Below are positions 43,800-52,050 of a stretch of DNA of 64,000 nt, piece after piece. The stretch's first letter is position 1. Every line of letters begins with the position of its first letter. Below the pieces are notes generated by a model, which ran no database searches, was not told where the DNA came from, and saw nothing but the letters and a program-made list of their open reading frames with translations. Source of the stretch: Flavobacterium swingsii (GTDB lineage Bacteria > Bacteroidota > Bacteroidia > Flavobacteriales > Flavobacteriaceae); assembly GCF_900111965.1 (NCBI RefSeq), contig NZ_FOJT01000004.1, forward strand, positions 248,001 to 312,000. Reading direction: 5' to 3'. Made by a program: the position numbers and the translations under genes.

Positions 43800-44270
43800 A
43801 ACCGCAAAGTTCGCAAAGTTTTACGCCAGGAACGCAAAGGTAAATTATGACAGAAAACGAATTATCAAAAATTGTATTTGATTGTGCTTTGAAAGTGCAT
43901 CAAAATTTAGGGCCTGGATTATTAGAAAGTGCTTATGAAGAGTGTTTGTTTTATGAAATTAAGAAAACTGGACTTCAAGTTGAAAAGCAAAAACCACTGC
44001 CTTTAATTTATGAAGAAGTAAAACTAGATGTTGGATATAGGCTTGATATTATAGTAGAAAACAAACTGATTTTAGAGATAAAATCTGTTGAAACTTTGAA
44101 CGATATTCATTTTGCCCAATTGCTTACTTATTTGAAATTAACAAATTGTAAGTTAGGGTTGCTGATGAATTTTAATGTTACTTTAATAAAAAATGGTATA
44201 AGAAGAATAGTTAATAATCTATAAATATTGCTTAGCGAACTTTGCGTAAAACTTTGCGCTCTTTGCGGTT
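43800..44270 (+). mobile_element. GxxExxY element with terminal inverted repeats
   Basis: Left end 43800-43840 begins AACCGCAAAGTTCGCAAAGT; right end 44230-44270, reverse-complemented, begins AACCGCAAAGAGCGCAAAGT. About 33 of 41 positions match, and both contain repeated CGCAAAG steps. Between them is one gene (43847-44224). It fits exactly between the hemW stop and the next ATG. It looks like a mobile or selfish unit; transposition has not been shown. Confidence 0.7.
43847..44224 (+). CDS. GxxExxY protein (PD-(D/E)XK nuclease-like)
   Basis: 125 residues. The defining G24-x-x-E27-x-x-Y30 lies in LGPGLLESAYEE, and a nuclease-like core is visible: D67 in YRLDIIV, then E77-I-K79 in ILEIKS and Q91. 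It belongs to the PDDEXK_3/GxxExxY family, whose function is unproven; members often occur singly or within inserted sequences. Here it fills an inverted-repeat element, so it may mediate spread of that element. Confidence 0.9.
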   Translation: MTENELSKIVFDCALKVHQNLGPGLLESAYEECLFYEIKKTGLQVEKQKPLPLIYEEVKLDVGYRLDIIVENKLILEIKSVETLNDIHFAQLLTYLKLTNCKLGLLMNFNVTLIKNGIRRIVNNL

Positions 44271-44278
44271 AAAAAAAT

Positions 44279-45031
44279 ATGAAAGCACTCATCAACAATC
44301 AAGAAATCGATTTATCAAAACCCATTGATATTTCCATTCCGTTAACCAATACGGACGAAAATCCTATCGCTTGGTATCTCGACAAACCCGAAATAGAACC
44401 TGTAAAAGTAGGCGATTGGATAGGAAAAGTTTCGGAAGGAAAATCATCGACAAATTTTAATAATATATCTTTTAATCCACACGGGCACGGAACACATACC
44501 GAGTGCTTAGGACACATTACGCGAGATTTTTATAGCATTAATCAGTGTTTGAAACAGTTTTTCTTTACTGCTGAATTGGTTTCGGTCGAACCAAAAAGTA
44601 TCAATGGTGATTTGGTTATTACCAAAGAACAAATCGAAAATGCTTTAAATAATAAAACGCCAGAAGCAATTGTTATCCGAACATTACCCAATATAGAAGA
44701 TAAAAAACACAAAAAATATTCACATACTAATCCGCCGTATTTGGCTGAAGATGCTGCGGTTTTTATTCGAGAAATCGGAATTCAACATTTGTTAATCGAT
44801 TTGCCAAGTGTAGATCGGGAAGAAGACGAAGGAAAATTATTGGCACACAAAGCCTTTTGGAATGTAAAAAATGTCAATGATCTAAATGAAGATGCAAGAC
44901 TAAATTGCACGATTACCGAACTGATTTTTGTAGACAATTCAATACTTGACGGAAGTTATATACTAAACCTACAGATTGCGTCGTTTGAGAATGATGCCAG
45001 TCCTAGTAAACCCATTTTGTATAAAACATGA
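44279..45031 (+). CDS. Cyclase family protein (kynurenine-formamidase-like)
   Basis: 250 residues. NPHGHGTHTECLGH (about 62-75) is the HxGTHxDxxxH metal-binding motif of the cyclase/KynB family, with LLIDLPSVDREEDEG near 175. Members hydrolyse formylkynurenine or isatin, or are of unknown use; there are no tryptophan genes nearby, so the substrate is open. The ATG lies 8 bases after the mobile element's right end, and the stop overlaps the next start (ATGA). Confidence 0.85.
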   Translation: MKALINNQEIDLSKPIDISIPLTNTDENPIAWYLDKPEIEPVKVGDWIGKVSEGKSSTNFNNISFNPHGHGTHTECLGHITRDFYSINQCLKQFFFTAELVSVEPKSINGDLVITKEQIENALNNKTPEAIVIRTLPNIEDKKHKKYSHTNPPYLAEDAAVFIREIGIQHLLIDLPSVDREEDEGKLLAHKAFWNVKNVNDLNEDARLNCTITELIFVDNSILDGSYILNLQIASFENDASPSKPILYKT

Positions 45032-45429
45032 TTACCGTTTCTACCGATAAAAATAAACTAAATGTTCCGTTCCTTCAAAATTTTCTGAAAGACGTGTATT
45101 GGGCGGCAGGAAGAACAATTGAAGAAGTTCAAACCACGATTGATAGTTCTTTTTGCTTCGGAATTTATCTCGATGACAATCAAATAGGTTTCTGTCGAGT
45201 GATTACCGATTATGTTGTTTTTGCTTATGTTATGGATGTTTTTATAACTGAAGAACATCGAGGAAAAGGTTATTCGTCGATTCTTATAGAAAGCATGATG
45301 AATGAACCAAAGTTGAAAGAAGTCAAAATTTGGCGATTGGCAACTTCCGATGCACATTTTTTGTATAAAAAATTCGGATTCAATGCTTTGGCAACACCAG
45401 AAAAAATGATGGAAAAAATTATAAAATAG
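45028..45429 (+). CDS. GNAT family N-acetyltransferase
   Basis: 133 residues. It has VFITEEHRGKGYSSILIESM (about 72-91), the acetyl-CoA motif Q/RxxGxG/A, and YKKFGFNALATPEKMMEK at the end. It transfers acetyl groups to an unknown amine. It overlaps the cyclase gene by 4 bases, so the two are translated from one message. Confidence 0.9.
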   Translation: MITVSTDKNKLNVPFLQNFLKDVYWAAGRTIEEVQTTIDSSFCFGIYLDDNQIGFCRVITDYVVFAYVMDVFITEEHRGKGYSSILIESMMNEPKLKEVKIWRLATSDAHFLYKKFGFNALATPEKMMEKIIK

Positions 45430-45433
45430 AAAC

Positions 45434-45799
45434 ATGAATATTCAACAATTATATGAATTTTGCCAATCTAAAAAAGGAGTTACCGAACATTTTCCTTTCG
45501 ATGAAGATACATTGGTGTTTAAAGTTGGTGGGAAAATGTTTTGTTTGGCTTCATTGAAAGAATTTGAAAGTGGAAATCCTTCGTTGAATTTGAAATGTGA
45601 TCCCGAAAAAGCACTCGAACTTCGGGCGGAATATGAAGCCATTAGTCCAGGTTATCACATGAGTAAAGTGCATTGGAATACTATTAGTTTGAATAAAGAC
45701 GTTCCCAATAAAATGCTATACGAATTGATAAATCATTCATACGATTTGGTCTTTAAAAGTTTGACTAAAAAAATTCAAAACGAAATAAACGAATCTTAA
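45434..45799 (+). CDS. MmcQ/YjbR family DNA-binding-like protein
   Basis: 121 residues. FCQSKKGVTEHFPFDEDTLVFKVGGKMF (about 8-35) and a PGYHMSKVHWNTISL segment match MmcQ/YjbR (CyaY-like fold, DUF419). The family's function is unclear despite the name. It follows the acetyltransferase by 4 bases. Confidence 0.9.
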   Translation: MNIQQLYEFCQSKKGVTEHFPFDEDTLVFKVGGKMFCLASLKEFESGNPSLNLKCDPEKALELRAEYEAISPGYHMSKVHWNTISLNKDVPNKMLYELINHSYDLVFKSLTKKIQNEINES

Positions 45800-45855
45800 G
45801 AAAAGGCATTACTTTTGATTCATATTTCAATAATTATAAAAATTATTAAAACAAC

Positions 45856-46578
45856 ATGATCGATAATTTAAAGAAAATACTAAACGAAGACCAAGATCCA
45901 AAAGCTATAGAAAAAATTACAGCAAAATTGGAATCTTTATTAATGAAAAACGAGGAAGTAGGTTACATTGGTGTGCAAAAAAAACCAGCGGTAACTATTT
46001 TTCCTGATAGTATCGTAATGACGAACAAGAGAATCATTATCTGCAAGCCTAAAAACCTAGGTTTGTCTATGGATTTCGTAGATTACGATTGGGACGATAT
46101 TGCAGGTGCTTTTGTAAAAGAAAATATTTTAGGATCTGAATTTTCTTTTTCGACTAAAACAGAATTGGTTATTAGCATCGATTATATTCCTAAAAATCAA
46201 GCTCGAAAATTGCACACTTTTGCAAAAGAACAAATGGATTTGCTAAAAAATCCGGTTATTATTACTTCAATTGTTGAAGAAATTATCGAAGAAGAGCCTA
46301 TTCCCGTTTTAGATACTATTCCTTACGAAGAAGAAATTATTGAAGAATTTGAAACGGAAGAAGTAACTAATTTTGCCGAAATTATGCCAGTAATTCCAAC
46401 TTATTCTGAGCCGGTTCCTGAATCAGTAAACACAACTTCTACCGAGAAAACATTAGCGGATTTATCACAAGACGAATTGTTTGAAAAATTACAGAATTAC
46501 AAAAAACTTCTCGATAACGGATTGATTCTTCAAGGAGAATATGATACATATAAAAAAGAGATTTTAGGTTATATGTAA
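45856..46578 (+). CDS. PH-like domain protein with C-terminal SHOCT motif
   Basis: 240 residues. A bacterial PH domain (about 30-125; VTIFPDSIVMTNKRIIICKP and WDDIAGAFVKE), an acidic Glu/Pro linker (about 135-195) and a short SHOCT-type segment (ELFEKLQNYKKLLDNGLI, about 207-224) ending GYM. It is probably cytoplasmic or membrane-associated and may bind protein or lipid; no enzyme activity is visible. Confidence 0.85.
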   Translation: MIDNLKKILNEDQDPKAIEKITAKLESLLMKNEEVGYIGVQKKPAVTIFPDSIVMTNKRIIICKPKNLGLSMDFVDYDWDDIAGAFVKENILGSEFSFSTKTELVISIDYIPKNQARKLHTFAKEQMDLLKNPVIITSIVEEIIEEEPIPVLDTIPYEEEIIEEFETEEVTNFAEIMPVIPTYSEPVPESVNTTSTEKTLADLSQDELFEKLQNYKKLLDNGLILQGEYDTYKKEILGYM

Positions 46579-46595
46579 AATAAATTATGCCTCAT

Positions 46596-46630
46596 AAAAA
46601 AAGCCAAAAATTAAATTTTGGCTTTTTTTT
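46596..46630 (+). terminator. Terminator shared by convergent genes
   Basis: The stem AAAAAAGCCAAAA / TTTTGGCTTTTTT between the PH-domain gene and DUF4407 works in both directions. Confidence 0.88.
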
Positions 46631-46636
46631 ATTGAT

Positions 46637-47737
46637 TTACATCACGCTTTTCTGTTTTTCAACATAACTATCAGATTGTAGTTTCAATAGTTCGATAGCG
46701 CCTTTTTTCTTGTATTCATAAAGGTCTTTTTCTTCTTTTATATCGGCATAAATTTTATCATAAATCGAAGCGTCAGTTTGTTTTTGAAGATTTCGTTGGT
46801 GATTATTTTGTTCGATATGTGTTTTTAGCGCTGTTTCGTTATCTTCTAATTTGTAATCGTATTCTCCTTTTGGAGATAACATTTTAGCAATAATTGGAGA
46901 GGTTTCAATTGCTAAAAATAATAGCATAATAAAAAAGGAAGGAAGCCAAGGTAATTTTCCTAAGGCGTTTATTCGCGCCATCAAGCCATCAAAACTATCA
47001 ATAATGGGTTGTGTTTCGGTTATTTTTTTGTCTAAATCAGCTTGCAGAATTTTTGCTTTTTTCTCTTTTTCGGCAATTTTTACTAAATTGGTTTTTTGTA
47101 AAGTATCCAATTCTTTTTTGGCTAAATCGTGTTTGGCAATTTTTTCTTTAAAAACAGGGCCTTTTCCTAGTTTTTTGGTGCCAGCAGTTCCTTCGGCTTC
47201 GGAAATATAGGTTTCGTAATAAGTATTTACCTCTTTTTCTTTCTTCGAAAGTTGAGATTTCAAACTATCTATTTCAGATTTGTTTTTTTCTAAATCGGAT
47301 TTAAAATAATCAGATACCTGCTTTTTATTGGCCATAGCCAATTGGTTTTTTTCTTTAAGTAAAACGGTATTTATTTCCTTTTCGAAGATTTTAATTTCTA
47401 ATGGTTTTGAAATTACGATGGCAATAATCATAGCCAAAATAATTCGCGGTGTTGCTTGCAAGAATTCGTTCCATAATCGGTCCCGTTTTCTAATGGTAGA
47501 AACGATAAATCGGTCGAGATTAAAAATAAGAAAAGCCCATACAATACCAAAAGAAACGGAAGGGTAAATACTGTCGAAAACAGTAAAAAGGGCATAACTA
47601 CTGGCGATAAATGCCATGATTGCGGTAAAGAAAACCGTTGCCCCGATGCCCACATACTTGGTTTGTTCGCCTTCGGAACAAGAGGAAAGTAAATCCTCAT
47701 CTGCGCCGGAGCACAGAATAAAAAAACGTTTTAACAT
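46637..47737 (-). CDS. DUF4407 membrane protein
   Basis: 366 residues. It begins MLKRFFILCSGADEDLLSSCSEGEQTKYVG, characteristic of DUF4407, with three or four N-terminal transmembrane segments, then a long coiled-coil-like Lys/Glu region (about 145-240) and a late hydrophobic helix (WLPSFFIMLLFLAIETSPII, near 265-284). The family is of unknown function. A 250-base gap upstream (47738-47987) shows no gene, only AT-rich sequence. Confidence 0.9.
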   Translation of the reverse strand: MLKRFFILCSGADEDLLSSCSEGEQTKYVGIGATVFFTAIMAFIASSYALFTVFDSIYPSVSFGIVWAFLIFNLDRFIVSTIRKRDRLWNEFLQATPRIILAMIIAIVISKPLEIKIFEKEINTVLLKEKNQLAMANKKQVSDYFKSDLEKNKSEIDSLKSQLSKKEKEVNTYYETYISEAEGTAGTKKLGKGPVFKEKIAKHDLAKKELDTLQKTNLVKIAEKEKKAKILQADLDKKITETQPIIDSFDGLMARINALGKLPWLPSFFIMLLFLAIETSPIIAKMLSPKGEYDYKLEDNETALKTHIEQNNHQRNLQKQTDASIYDKIYADIKEEKDLYEYKKKGAIELLKLQSDSYVEKQKSVM

Positions 47738-47987
47738 GATTGATTTTGATTTGATTGATGATATACAAATTTAGCGCCAATTTTTTAATATTGTTATATT
47801 TAGATTAATATTTTTTTTAAGTTTTACACTTTAATTTTAAATTATTTAGTCTGTTAGATTAATTTAATTGACTGATTAGTAATATGTTAAAATTTATTTC
47901 ATATATTTGTACTTGATTTCCTTCAAAATTAACCTCCTCAGATTTTAATTAAATTCCTACAAATTAAAAACGTTAATTTTTGAAATC

Positions 47988-48803
47988 ATGAAAACAATTC
48001 ATTACAGATTTTTAGCAGTGCTTTTCTTCTTTATGTGTAGTAATTCGGTCGTTTCTCAGATAGAAAAGATCTATTATTTGACCGCAACAACGATGCATAG
48101 GAATACCCAAAAGGATGATTTATCTCAAGACGAATGGAAGGCAATCGAGAAGGAATATTTTGATAAGGTTACAAACAAAAATGAACTTATTATAGGCTCA
48201 AATGTTGTCTCACACTATTTTACGGAAGATAATACTGAGATAATTTTTGTTACCTTATATGAAAATTGGTCTGCTATAGACAAATCTTGGATTCGTAATC
48301 AAGAATTAGAAAAATTGGCTTGGCCAGATGAGAAAAAACGAAAAGAGTTTTTTGAAAAACGAAGTAGTTTTTATGACAACCATCATTCGGACGAAATATA
48401 TGAAACGATGGTAGGGTCAAAAAAGATGGGTAAAATAGCTGACAAAGAAATGATTTATTACGTTAGGAAAGGCAATTTTGCGTATCCAAAAGATGGTACA
48501 GAGAAAGAATTTGGGGATCTAAACAAACAATTTATCGATGCCGTTACAAATAAAAACGATTTTATTAAAGCCTATTATCCGTACAGACATGCTTGGGGCT
48601 CTAATAGTACTGACTTTATTGAAGTTTATGTTGTCGATAATCTTGGAGATATAGAAAAAGCATTTGCCAAAGACGATGAATTGTTTAAAGCACAATGGAA
48701 AGACGAGAAATCAAGAGATGAATTTGACAAAAAAATGAATAAATATTTCTCTAAAATTCATTCCGATTATATTTATCGCTCGGTTGTTGGTTTACAGAAA
48801 TAA
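47988..48803 (+). CDS. Secreted protein with an internal duplication
   Basis: 271 residues. A signal peptide ends SNSVVSQ. The mature part contains two similar halves: TNKNELIIGSNVVSHYF...IYETMVG (about 57-147) and TNKNDFIKAYYPYRHAW...IYRSVVG (about 183-267). Shared steps are the TNKN-hydrophobic start, W..E/DEK/R..F, and HSDxIY. The fold resembles tandem ferredoxin-like (dimeric alpha-beta barrel) domains, but no family name was recognised. Single gene with a terminator. The function is unknown. Confidence 0.78.
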   Translation: MKTIHYRFLAVLFFFMCSNSVVSQIEKIYYLTATTMHRNTQKDDLSQDEWKAIEKEYFDKVTNKNELIIGSNVVSHYFTEDNTEIIFVTLYENWSAIDKSWIRNQELEKLAWPDEKKRKEFFEKRSSFYDNHHSDEIYETMVGSKKMGKIADKEMIYYVRKGNFAYPKDGTEKEFGDLNKQFIDAVTNKNDFIKAYYPYRHAWGSNSTDFIEVYVVDNLGDIEKAFAKDDELFKAQWKDEKSRDEFDKKMNKYFSKIHSDYIYRSVVGLQK

Positions 48804-48810
48804 AAATAAA

Positions 48811-48839
48811 TTGGGTGTGGTTTTATTTGCCACACCCAA
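48811..48839 (+). terminator. Terminator-like hairpin
   Basis: The perfect stem TTGGGTGTGG / CCACACCCAA between two convergent genes has only short T runs, so termination is probable rather than sure. Confidence 0.7.
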
Positions 48840-48853
48840 ATATTTAGCTTGTT

Positions 48854-49405
48854 TTATTTACTACAATCAAATATAAATGCTGGAGGAAGATTCAAAAAGG
48901 TAAAATTAATATTCACCTTTCTGTAAATAGATTTTAGTTTCGACAAAGCATTTAATGAATATTGAAATTGAATGAACTTCCCTTTTTCCGACAGTACTTC
49001 GAATGAATTTTTCAGAATCACATCGACCACTTGATCCGGAATCATAGCAAATGGAAGCGAAGAAATCACGTAATCTGCTTTCTTTTGATGGTTAATATCT
49101 AAATAATGTTCTATTTTTTCGGCACTGTCATTAATAACAACTAATCTCTTGTCTTCAATTTTTGTTAACTCTTCGTAAAATGAAGTATTGATTTCGAATG
49201 CTAATAATATAGCATTCGAATTCATTTTTTCTAATAATTTATGGGTAAAAATCCCAGTTCCAGCGCCGTATTCAACAATGCAATTTGCAGTATCAAAATG
49301 GATAGGTTTCAGCATTTTTTCGGCAAGAAAAGAGGAACTTGGTGACAAAGCACCAATAGTTCCTCCTGATTTGAAAACTTCTGAGATAAACTTTTTTTTG
49401 CTCAA
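48854..49405 (-). CDS. Class I SAM methyltransferase (phospholipid methyltransferase-like)
   Basis: 183 residues. GTIGALSPSSSFLAEKML, IVEYGAGTGIFTHKLLEK (motif I, about 43-60) and ADYVISSLPFAMIP (about 109-122) match the PmtA/rRNA-dimethylase-like group; SSLPF replaces the NPPY of nucleic-acid enzymes, favouring a lipid or small-molecule substrate. It lies 12 bases downstream of the M20 dipeptidase gene on the same strand. Confidence 0.85.
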   Translation of the reverse strand: MSKKKFISEVFKSGGTIGALSPSSSFLAEKMLKPIHFDTANCIVEYGAGTGIFTHKLLEKMNSNAILLAFEINTSFYEELTKIEDKRLVVINDSAEKIEHYLDINHQKKADYVISSLPFAMIPDQVVDVILKNSFEVLSEKGKFIQFQYSLNALSKLKSIYRKVNINFTFLNLPPAFIFDCSK

Positions 49406-49417
49406 AGTATTTTGTGA

Positions 49418-50806
49418 TTATTTGCTTAATTCTACAAAATACTTGTAAAATAACGGAATGGTTTCAATTCCTTTTAGGTAGTTAAAAATTCCGAAATGTT
49501 CGTTTGGTGAGTGAATTGCATCGCTATCTAAACCAAATCCCATCAGTATTGTTTTGCTTTTTAGTTCTTTTTCGAACAAGGCTACAATCGGAATACTTCC
49601 ACCAGAACGAACAGGAATGGCAGGAACTCCAAAAGTTTCGGTGTAAGCCATATTTGCGGCTTTGTAACCAATACTATCGATAGGAGTAACGTAACCTTGA
49701 CCACCGTGATGCGGTTTTACTTTGACAGTAACACCTGACGGAGCAATGCTTTCGAAATGTTTGGTAAATAATTCTGTAATATGCTCCCAATCCTGATTAG
49801 GAACCAATCGCATCGATATTTTTGCAAAAGCTTGGCTTGCAATAACGGTTTTTGCACCTTCGCCTGTGTATCCGCCCCAAATTCCGTTTACGTCTAATGT
49901 TGGTCGGATAGAGTTTCTTTCGTTAGTGACATAACCTTTTTCTCCATAAATGTCGTTTAGGTCAAGTGCTTTCTTATAATTATCTAAATTGAATGGTGCT
50001 TTTGCCATTTCAGCTCTTTCTTCTAATGATAATTCTTCTACATTATCATAGAAACCAGGAATAGTAATATGGTTATTTTCATCATGAAGCGAAGCAATCA
50101 TTTTTGCTAAAACATTGATAGGATTAGCCACTGCGCCACCATATAATCCAGAGTGCAAATCTCTGTTTGGACCTGTAACTTCTACTTCAACGTAACTTAA
50201 TCCGCGCAAACCTGTTGTGATAGATGGTTGTTGGTTAGAAATCATTCCAGTATCTGAAATTAGAATAACATCGCAAGACAATTTTTCTTGGTTGCGCTCT
50301 ACGAACCAACTTAAACTTTTTGAACCAACTTCTTCTTCACCTTCAATCATAAATTTGACATTGCAAGGCAAATTATTGTTAGCAATCATGTATTCGAAAG
50401 CCTTAACGTGCATATACATTTGTCCTTTGTCATCGCAAGATCCACGAGCAAAAATAGCACCTTCAGGATGAATATCGGTTGTTTTAATTACTGGTTCAAA
50501 AGGAGGCGATGTCCACAATTCGATAGGATCGGCTGGTTGCACATCATAATGTCCGTAAACTAAAACAGTTGGTAAATTTTCATCGATAATGTGTTCTCCA
50601 AAAACGATTGGATAACCTGGTGTTTCGCAAATTTCGACAAACTGGCAACCTGCTTTTTCGAGGCTTATTTTTACAGCTTCAGAAGTTCTAATAACATCTT
50701 TAGAATAAGCTGCGTCAGCACTTACAGAAGGGATCTTTAATAATTCGATTAATTCGTCTATGAAACGTTGTTTATTTTCTTGTACGTATTGTTTTATAGT
50801 ATTCAT
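49418..50806 (-). CDS. M20 family dipeptidase
   Basis: 462 residues. Metal ligands are visible in VYGHYDVQPAD (about 82-92), GSCDDKGQMYMH (about 122-133), EGEEEVGSKSL (about 153-163) and the C-terminal PNEHFGIF. It cleaves dipeptides with two zinc ions. It shares its direction with the methyltransferase gene downstream. Confidence 0.95.
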   Translation of the reverse strand: MNTIKQYVQENKQRFIDELIELLKIPSVSADAAYSKDVIRTSEAVKISLEKAGCQFVEICETPGYPIVFGEHIIDENLPTVLVYGHYDVQPADPIELWTSPPFEPVIKTTDIHPEGAIFARGSCDDKGQMYMHVKAFEYMIANNNLPCNVKFMIEGEEEVGSKSLSWFVERNQEKLSCDVILISDTGMISNQQPSITTGLRGLSYVEVEVTGPNRDLHSGLYGGAVANPINVLAKMIASLHDENNHITIPGFYDNVEELSLEERAEMAKAPFNLDNYKKALDLNDIYGEKGYVTNERNSIRPTLDVNGIWGGYTGEGAKTVIASQAFAKISMRLVPNQDWEHITELFTKHFESIAPSGVTVKVKPHHGGQGYVTPIDSIGYKAANMAYTETFGVPAIPVRSGGSIPIVALFEKELKSKTILMGFGLDSDAIHSPNEHFGIFNYLKGIETIPLFYKYFVELSK

Positions 50807-50923
50807 TCTTTATTAATTGAAATTGGAGATTTAAAATTAAAATTCTAAAAATCAATGATTTAAATATTATGATTTATGTTGGGGATTGATTTTTAATATT
50901 ATCTATCAAAAATACAATAAAAA

Positions 50924-50958
50924 AATTCATAATTCATAATCTATAATTCAAAATTATG
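50924..50958. repeat. Heptamer tandem array before tRNA-Leu(UAG)
   Basis: Five units (AATTCAT twice, AATCTAT, AATTCAA, AATTATG) end 2 bases before the -7 promoter box. Confidence 0.65.
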
Positions 50959-50960
50959 TT

Positions 50961-50968
50961 TATATTTG
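50961..50968 (+). promoter_or_regulatory. -7 box of tRNA-Leu(UAG)
   Basis: TATATTTG fits TAnnTTTG, 14 bases before the tRNA, next to a heptamer array that covers the -33 region. Confidence 0.6.
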
Positions 50969-50982
50969 CACTCACAAATTTC

Positions 50983-51064
50983 GCGGATATGGTGAAATTG
51001 GTAGACATGCCAGACTTAGGATCTGGTGCCGCAAGGCGTGTAGGTTCGAGTCCTATTATCCGCA
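50983..51064 (+). tRNA. tRNA-Leu, anticodon TAG
   Basis: 82 bases. Acceptor stem GCGGATA with TATCCGC, anticodon loop CTTAGGA giving TAG, long variable arm, T-arm GTAGGTTCGAGTCCTAT, discriminator A. It reads CUA and related codons. It marks the left edge of the accessory island. Confidence 0.96.
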
Positions 51065-51065
51065 C

Positions 51066-51097
51066 AAAAAAAGCTTCTCAATTTGAGAAGCTTTTTT
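51066..51097 (+). terminator. Terminator of tRNA-Leu(UAG)
   Basis: The palindrome AAGCTTCTCAA / TTGAGAAGCTT with flanking A and T runs begins 2 bases after the tRNA. Confidence 0.9.
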
Positions 51098-51103
51098 GTT
51101 TTG

Positions 51104-51140
51104 CAACCCTCGCAAAATTACAAAACCCTGAGAGGGTTAA
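51104..51140. repeat. Degenerate REP-like palindrome (left of RAYT)
   Basis: CAACCCTCGC then CCCTGAGAGGGTT: a decayed form of the perfect palindrome at 51799-51827 on the other side of the transposase. Confidence 0.65.
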
Positions 51141-51144
51141 AGGT

Positions 51145-51759
51145 CTAAATTTCAATTATCAAATCATTAATTTCATTCGTGTTTTGTTGCTGATTGTGAT
51201 AGTAAATAAAATTCTCTTGATCACCAAATAATGCAACTACTTCATTTCTTTTTAGCATAGTTGGTTTGTTGGAAACTATTGTTTCATAAGACGACCAAGG
51301 ATATAAATTCATTTGTTTAACAAAGCCGTGATGAACAGGATTGTTATGGATATAAAAAATGAGTTGTTGAAAATATTTTTCTGAGGTAACTAATTTGCGT
51401 TCAAAGTTTTTTTCGAACAAACTTCCCGTTCTATGGTGTCGTTTGTTGATAGCTTGAGTATAGGAATTAAAAAAATGCGAAAATTGTCTCGATGCTTCAA
51501 TAACCTTAGGTTTTTCGGTAGTGCTGTAAGTTAGTTCACTCTCTATAATTTCGGATTTATCTTTTATTCTTACTAAGATATGAAAATGATTTTTTAGCAA
51601 ACACCAAGCGTACGTTTCGGCAATAGGCTCGATATATTTCGCGTACAAACGTAGAAAATGGTAATAGTTTTCGGTTTCTAAAAACACATCTATTCCGTTA
51701 TTTCCTCTATTGTATATGTGGTAATAGCTTCCGTGAGTAAGAGGAACTTTTGCTTCCAT
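51145..51759 (-). CDS. REP-associated tyrosine transposase (RAYT, IS200-like)
   Basis: 204 residues from MEAKVPLTHG. The HUH motif is H58-F-H60 in NHFHILV, with HIYNRG near 14 and the catalytic Tyr in FYIHNNPVHHG near 130. RAYTs are single-strand transposases that mobilise REP palindromes. The gene is flanked by a perfect and a degenerate REP-like palindrome, as expected. An in-frame ATG upstream would start within the flank of the palindrome. Confidence 0.9.
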   Translation of the reverse strand: MEAKVPLTHGSYYHIYNRGNNGIDVFLETENYYHFLRLYAKYIEPIAETYAWCLLKNHFHILVRIKDKSEIIESELTYSTTEKPKVIEASRQFSHFFNSYTQAINKRHHRTGSLFEKNFERKLVTSEKYFQQLIFYIHNNPVHHGFVKQMNLYPWSSYETIVSNKPTMLKRNEVVALFGDQENFIYYHNQQQNTNEINDLIIEI

Positions 51760-51798
51760 TTTGGTTTTTTTTAGTTTTAACTTTTTGAACTTCCTCAA

Positions 51799-51827
51799 CC
51801 CTCGCAGGGTTTAAAACCCTGCGAGGG
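51799..51827. repeat. Perfect REP-like palindrome (right of RAYT)
   Basis: Arms CCCTCGCAGGGTTT and AAACCCTGCGAGGG meet with one base between. The GGG/CCC-rich ends contrast with the AT-rich surroundings. Confidence 0.8.
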
Positions 51828-51846
51828 CTAATTTTCCCAACGGGTT

Positions 51847-52050
51847 CTAATTTTCTACAATTTTTATTTCATCTGGTGTTAACCCATACAACTCATAAAC
51901 CATCGCATCAATAGCTTTGTCAGTGGTGGTTATTTGGGTTTTTATTGCCTTTAGTTTCGTGGCTTCGGTGGTAAAATACTCTTCCCACTCCGCTTCTTGT
52001 TGTAACGATAGTTTTATTTTTTGGTTGCCTAATTTTTTTATAAAATACGC
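51847..52050 (-). pseudogene. C-terminal remnant of a type IIG restriction-modification enzyme
   Basis: An open stretch of about 67 codons with no start, ending at TAG (51847). It reads KKLGNQKIKLSLQQEAEWEE, then further on DKAIDAMVYELYGLTPDEIK near the end. The pattern LS..QQ.EW.EYF followed by KxxID.MVYELYGLT..EIKIVE is the typical C-terminus of Eco57I-like/type IIG and PglX-like methyltransferase-nucleases. The rest of the gene is absent; upstream lies the helicase-fusion gene, whose last codons overlap it. Confidence 0.8.

Noticed and set aside
50956..51231. Open frame running through tRNA-Leu(UAG)
   Set aside because: It covers a complete tRNA and its terminator; the translation is an artefact.
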